DNA of 5,780 nt from Bacteroidales bacterium. GTDB lineage: Bacteria; Bacteroidota; Bacteroidia; Bacteroidales; UBA10428. Each line of letters starts with the position of its first letter. Within the stretch, counting starts at the first letter, position 1. The notes under the pieces are model-generated. The model had not been told where the DNA came from. It made no database searches and saw only the letters and a program-made list of their open reading frames with translations. The position numbers and the translations under genes were made by a program. Shown here in pieces: positions 4,775 through 5,780 of this stretch. Where the stretch lies: positions 1 to 5,780 of the forward strand of contig JAFGOZ010000465.1 of assembly GCA_016926235.1 (NCBI GenBank). Reading direction: 5' to 3'.

Positions 4775-5554
4775 GTGAAAACGGAACAGAAACTCAACAT
4801 TGAGCAGATATGGGAACAGTTTTTCCAGACACGCGATGAGAAATCCCGAAATTTATTAATGGAAAACTATAGAGGTCTTGTCAAATATTGTGCAGAACGA
4901 GTGCATAGTAAATTGCCTGATAAAGTCGAACTGGATGACTTGATAAGTGCAGGTACTTTTGGATTAATGGATGCTATAGATGCATTTGATAGAACGCGTG
5001 GAGTAAAATTTGAAACTTATTGTTCGCCGCGTATAAGGGGTTCTATTCTTGACGAGCTAAGGAGCATGGACTGGGTTCCTCGTCTTGTACGTTCAAGAGC
5101 ACATCAGTTGTCTCGGGCAACACATACACTTGAAACGCACTTAGGCAGAAAACCAACCGAAAATGAGCTTGCCGAAGAGCTGGAGTTGGAGATGCCTGAA
5201 TTTCTCAGGTTACAGAAAGATGCAAATGCAACAAGCTTGGTTTCGCTTACTACAAATTATAATGACGATGATGGTGATAAAGATGTTCGCGAGATTGATA
5301 TTATTAAAGATGATCGCAGTTCAAATCCTGTGGTCGAAGCTCAAAAGAGAGATCTCAAAGGTTTACTAACTAAAGGACTTACACGAGCTGAAAGACTCAT
5401 TATAGTACTATACTATTACGAAGAGATGACTATGAAAGAAATCGGTGCTACATTGGATTTATCTGAATCGCGGGTTTCACAAATGCACTCATCGATTATT
5501 GCTCGATTGAAAGCGCAGATGAATACCAGGAAAAAGGAATTTGCTGTCGAATAA
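4775..5554 (+). CDS. fliA: FliA/WhiG-family RNA polymerase sigma factor, 259 aa
   Basis: A sigma-28-type factor that directs RNA polymerase to flagellar late genes (FliA, SigD) or developmental genes (WhiG). GTG 4775 is a firm start: the Shine-Dalgarno GGGAGG (4763-4768) is six bases upstream. Region 2 (about 27-98) contains ELDDLISAGTFGLMDAIDAF and GVKFETYCSPRIRGSILDELR, with RSMDWVPRLVR following, a block highly typical of FliA/WhiG. Region 3 covers about 105-155. A variable acidic linker (162-184, DDDGDKD) leads to region 4 (about 195-247): LTRAERLIIVLYYYEEMTMKEIG, then the helix-turn-helix LSESRVSQMHSSIIARL. Length is close to SigD. All parts needed for -10 and -35 recognition seem intact. 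Neither FlgM nor another anti-sigma factor is adjacent. The flgB-like gene 142 bases upstream supports a flagellar role, but whether it acts as FliA or WhiG cannot be decided from sequence alone. Confidence 0.95.
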   Translation: MKTEQKLNIEQIWEQFFQTRDEKSRNLLMENYRGLVKYCAERVHSKLPDKVELDDLISAGTFGLMDAIDAFDRTRGVKFETYCSPRIRGSILDELRSMDWVPRLVRSRAHQLSRATHTLETHLGRKPTENELAEELELEMPEFLRLQKDANATSLVSLTTNYNDDDGDKDVREIDIIKDDRSSNPVVEAQKRDLKGLLTKGLTRAERLIIVLYYYEEMTMKEIGATLDLSESRVSQMHSSIIARLKAQMNTRKKEFAVE

Positions 5555-5644
5555 TATTTCAAACTAATTCTTTATAGGACTAACAATTATTTATCATTAT
5601 TAAAATGCTTTAGTAAACATTCAAAGTACTAATTTATAATTTCA

Positions 5645-5681
5645 AAAAGGCCTGTACTGAATCAATCAGTACAGGCCTTTT
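5645..5681. terminator. Bidirectional intrinsic terminator
   Basis: Two perfect 16-base arms (5645-5660 and 5666-5681), with core AGGCCTGTACTGA, close on a five-base loop ATCAA. An A-run opens the left arm and a T-run closes the right arm, so it can work in both directions. It lies 90 bases after the sigma factor stop and would end that transcript; on the other strand it could end a gene beyond the right edge of the window. Confidence 0.92.
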
Positions 5682-5713
5682 ATCGTTTATCAATCTTCAG
5701 TACTATCGTTTAT
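5661..5713. repeat. Imperfect tandem duplication at the terminator edge
   Basis: The unit ATCAATC-CAGTAC-TATCGTTTAT occurs twice in direct orientation, at 5661-5690 and 5689-5713. Relative to the second copy, the first has the extra eight bases AGGCCTTT that form part of the terminator arm, and lacks two T after ATCAATC. TATCGTTTAT itself (5681-5690, 5704-5713) is identical in both copies. Confidence 0.55.
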
Positions 5714-5731
5714 ACATATTATCAAACGATA
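5704..5731. repeat. Inverted repeat TATCGTTT / AAACGATA
   Basis: Arms 5704-5711 and 5724-5731 are perfect 8-base reverse complements with a 12-base spacer; the same TATCGTTT stands also at 5681-5688. Three copies of one octamer in about 50 bases outside a gene resemble a cluster of protein-binding sites, possibly for a gene to the right of the window. The remaining bases to 5780 show no gene. Confidence 0.4.
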
Positions 5732-5780
5732 ACACTGCAATAATTAATCATACTTCTTATGGATTCGGATTAGCTAAGTA

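Noticed and set aside
5163..5369. A 68-residue plus-strand frame within the sigma factor gene; likewise 1728-1928 (-), 2662-2889 (+) and 4305-4547 (-) inside other genes.
   Set aside because: Each lies wholly within a well-supported gene in another frame and has no ribosome binding site or recognisable product.

Overview
This AT-rich window most likely comes from a motile, anaerobic-type planctomycete (Phycisphaerae / Sedimentisphaerales-like). That placement is inferred from protein style, not from a marker gene. The main clue is the large secreted protein at 571-1944: an N-terminal NAALLYYQA stretch, an EPNEAVRKYI stretch, a CDWG motif and a 'TGELPKKLPEYLPKDP' tail, a combination I associate with uncharacterised, often multicopy planctomycete secreted proteins. 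A FliA/WhiG-type sigma factor, a divergent FlgB-like rod protein and a GAF-GGDEF diguanylate cyclase give the rest of the window a motility / c-di-GMP flavour.

Layout. Positions 1-570 are mostly non-coding. They hold a good sigma70-like promoter (155-183) followed at once by a Fur-box-like sequence (189-207), a Shine-Dalgarno with a nine-codon reading frame, and a minus-strand 60-codon frame (322-504) that looks protein-like but is unrecognised. Positions 571-1944 (+) encode the secreted protein. Positions 1945-2460 are a decayed-looking intergenic stretch with a possible 53-codon gene (2102-2263) and an eroded copy of an inverted-repeat element with GAACGAA ends (2333-2442). Positions 2461-3534 (-) encode a GAF-GGDEF diguanylate cyclase with intact catalytic motif and inhibitory site. 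A 400-base divergent intergenic region full of A/T tracts follows. It ends in a well-formed promoter (UP-element-like tract, TTGACG-17-TACATT) whose start region is occupied by a TTTAC...GTAAA palindrome.

That promoter drives an 87-89 codon MerR-type regulator without an effector domain (3944-4207), closely followed by a FlgB-like protein (4216-4632). After 142 bases comes the FliA/WhiG-family sigma factor (4775-5554), with its own strong Shine-Dalgarno and a possible own promoter. A textbook bidirectional hairpin terminator (5645-5681) closes the block, and the last 100 bases contain a small tandem duplication and an inverted copy of one of its motifs.

How the genes may work together: the BldC-like small MerR protein probably controls its own promoter and hence the orphan flgB-like gene, and lies just upstream of the sigma factor that normally directs late flagellar (FliA) or developmental (WhiG) genes. 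A c-di-GMP synthase is transcribed divergently from them. This is a plausible motility-switch module, but the functional link is inferred from gene order only; no flgC, fliE, flgM or c-di-GMP riboswitch is visible in the window.
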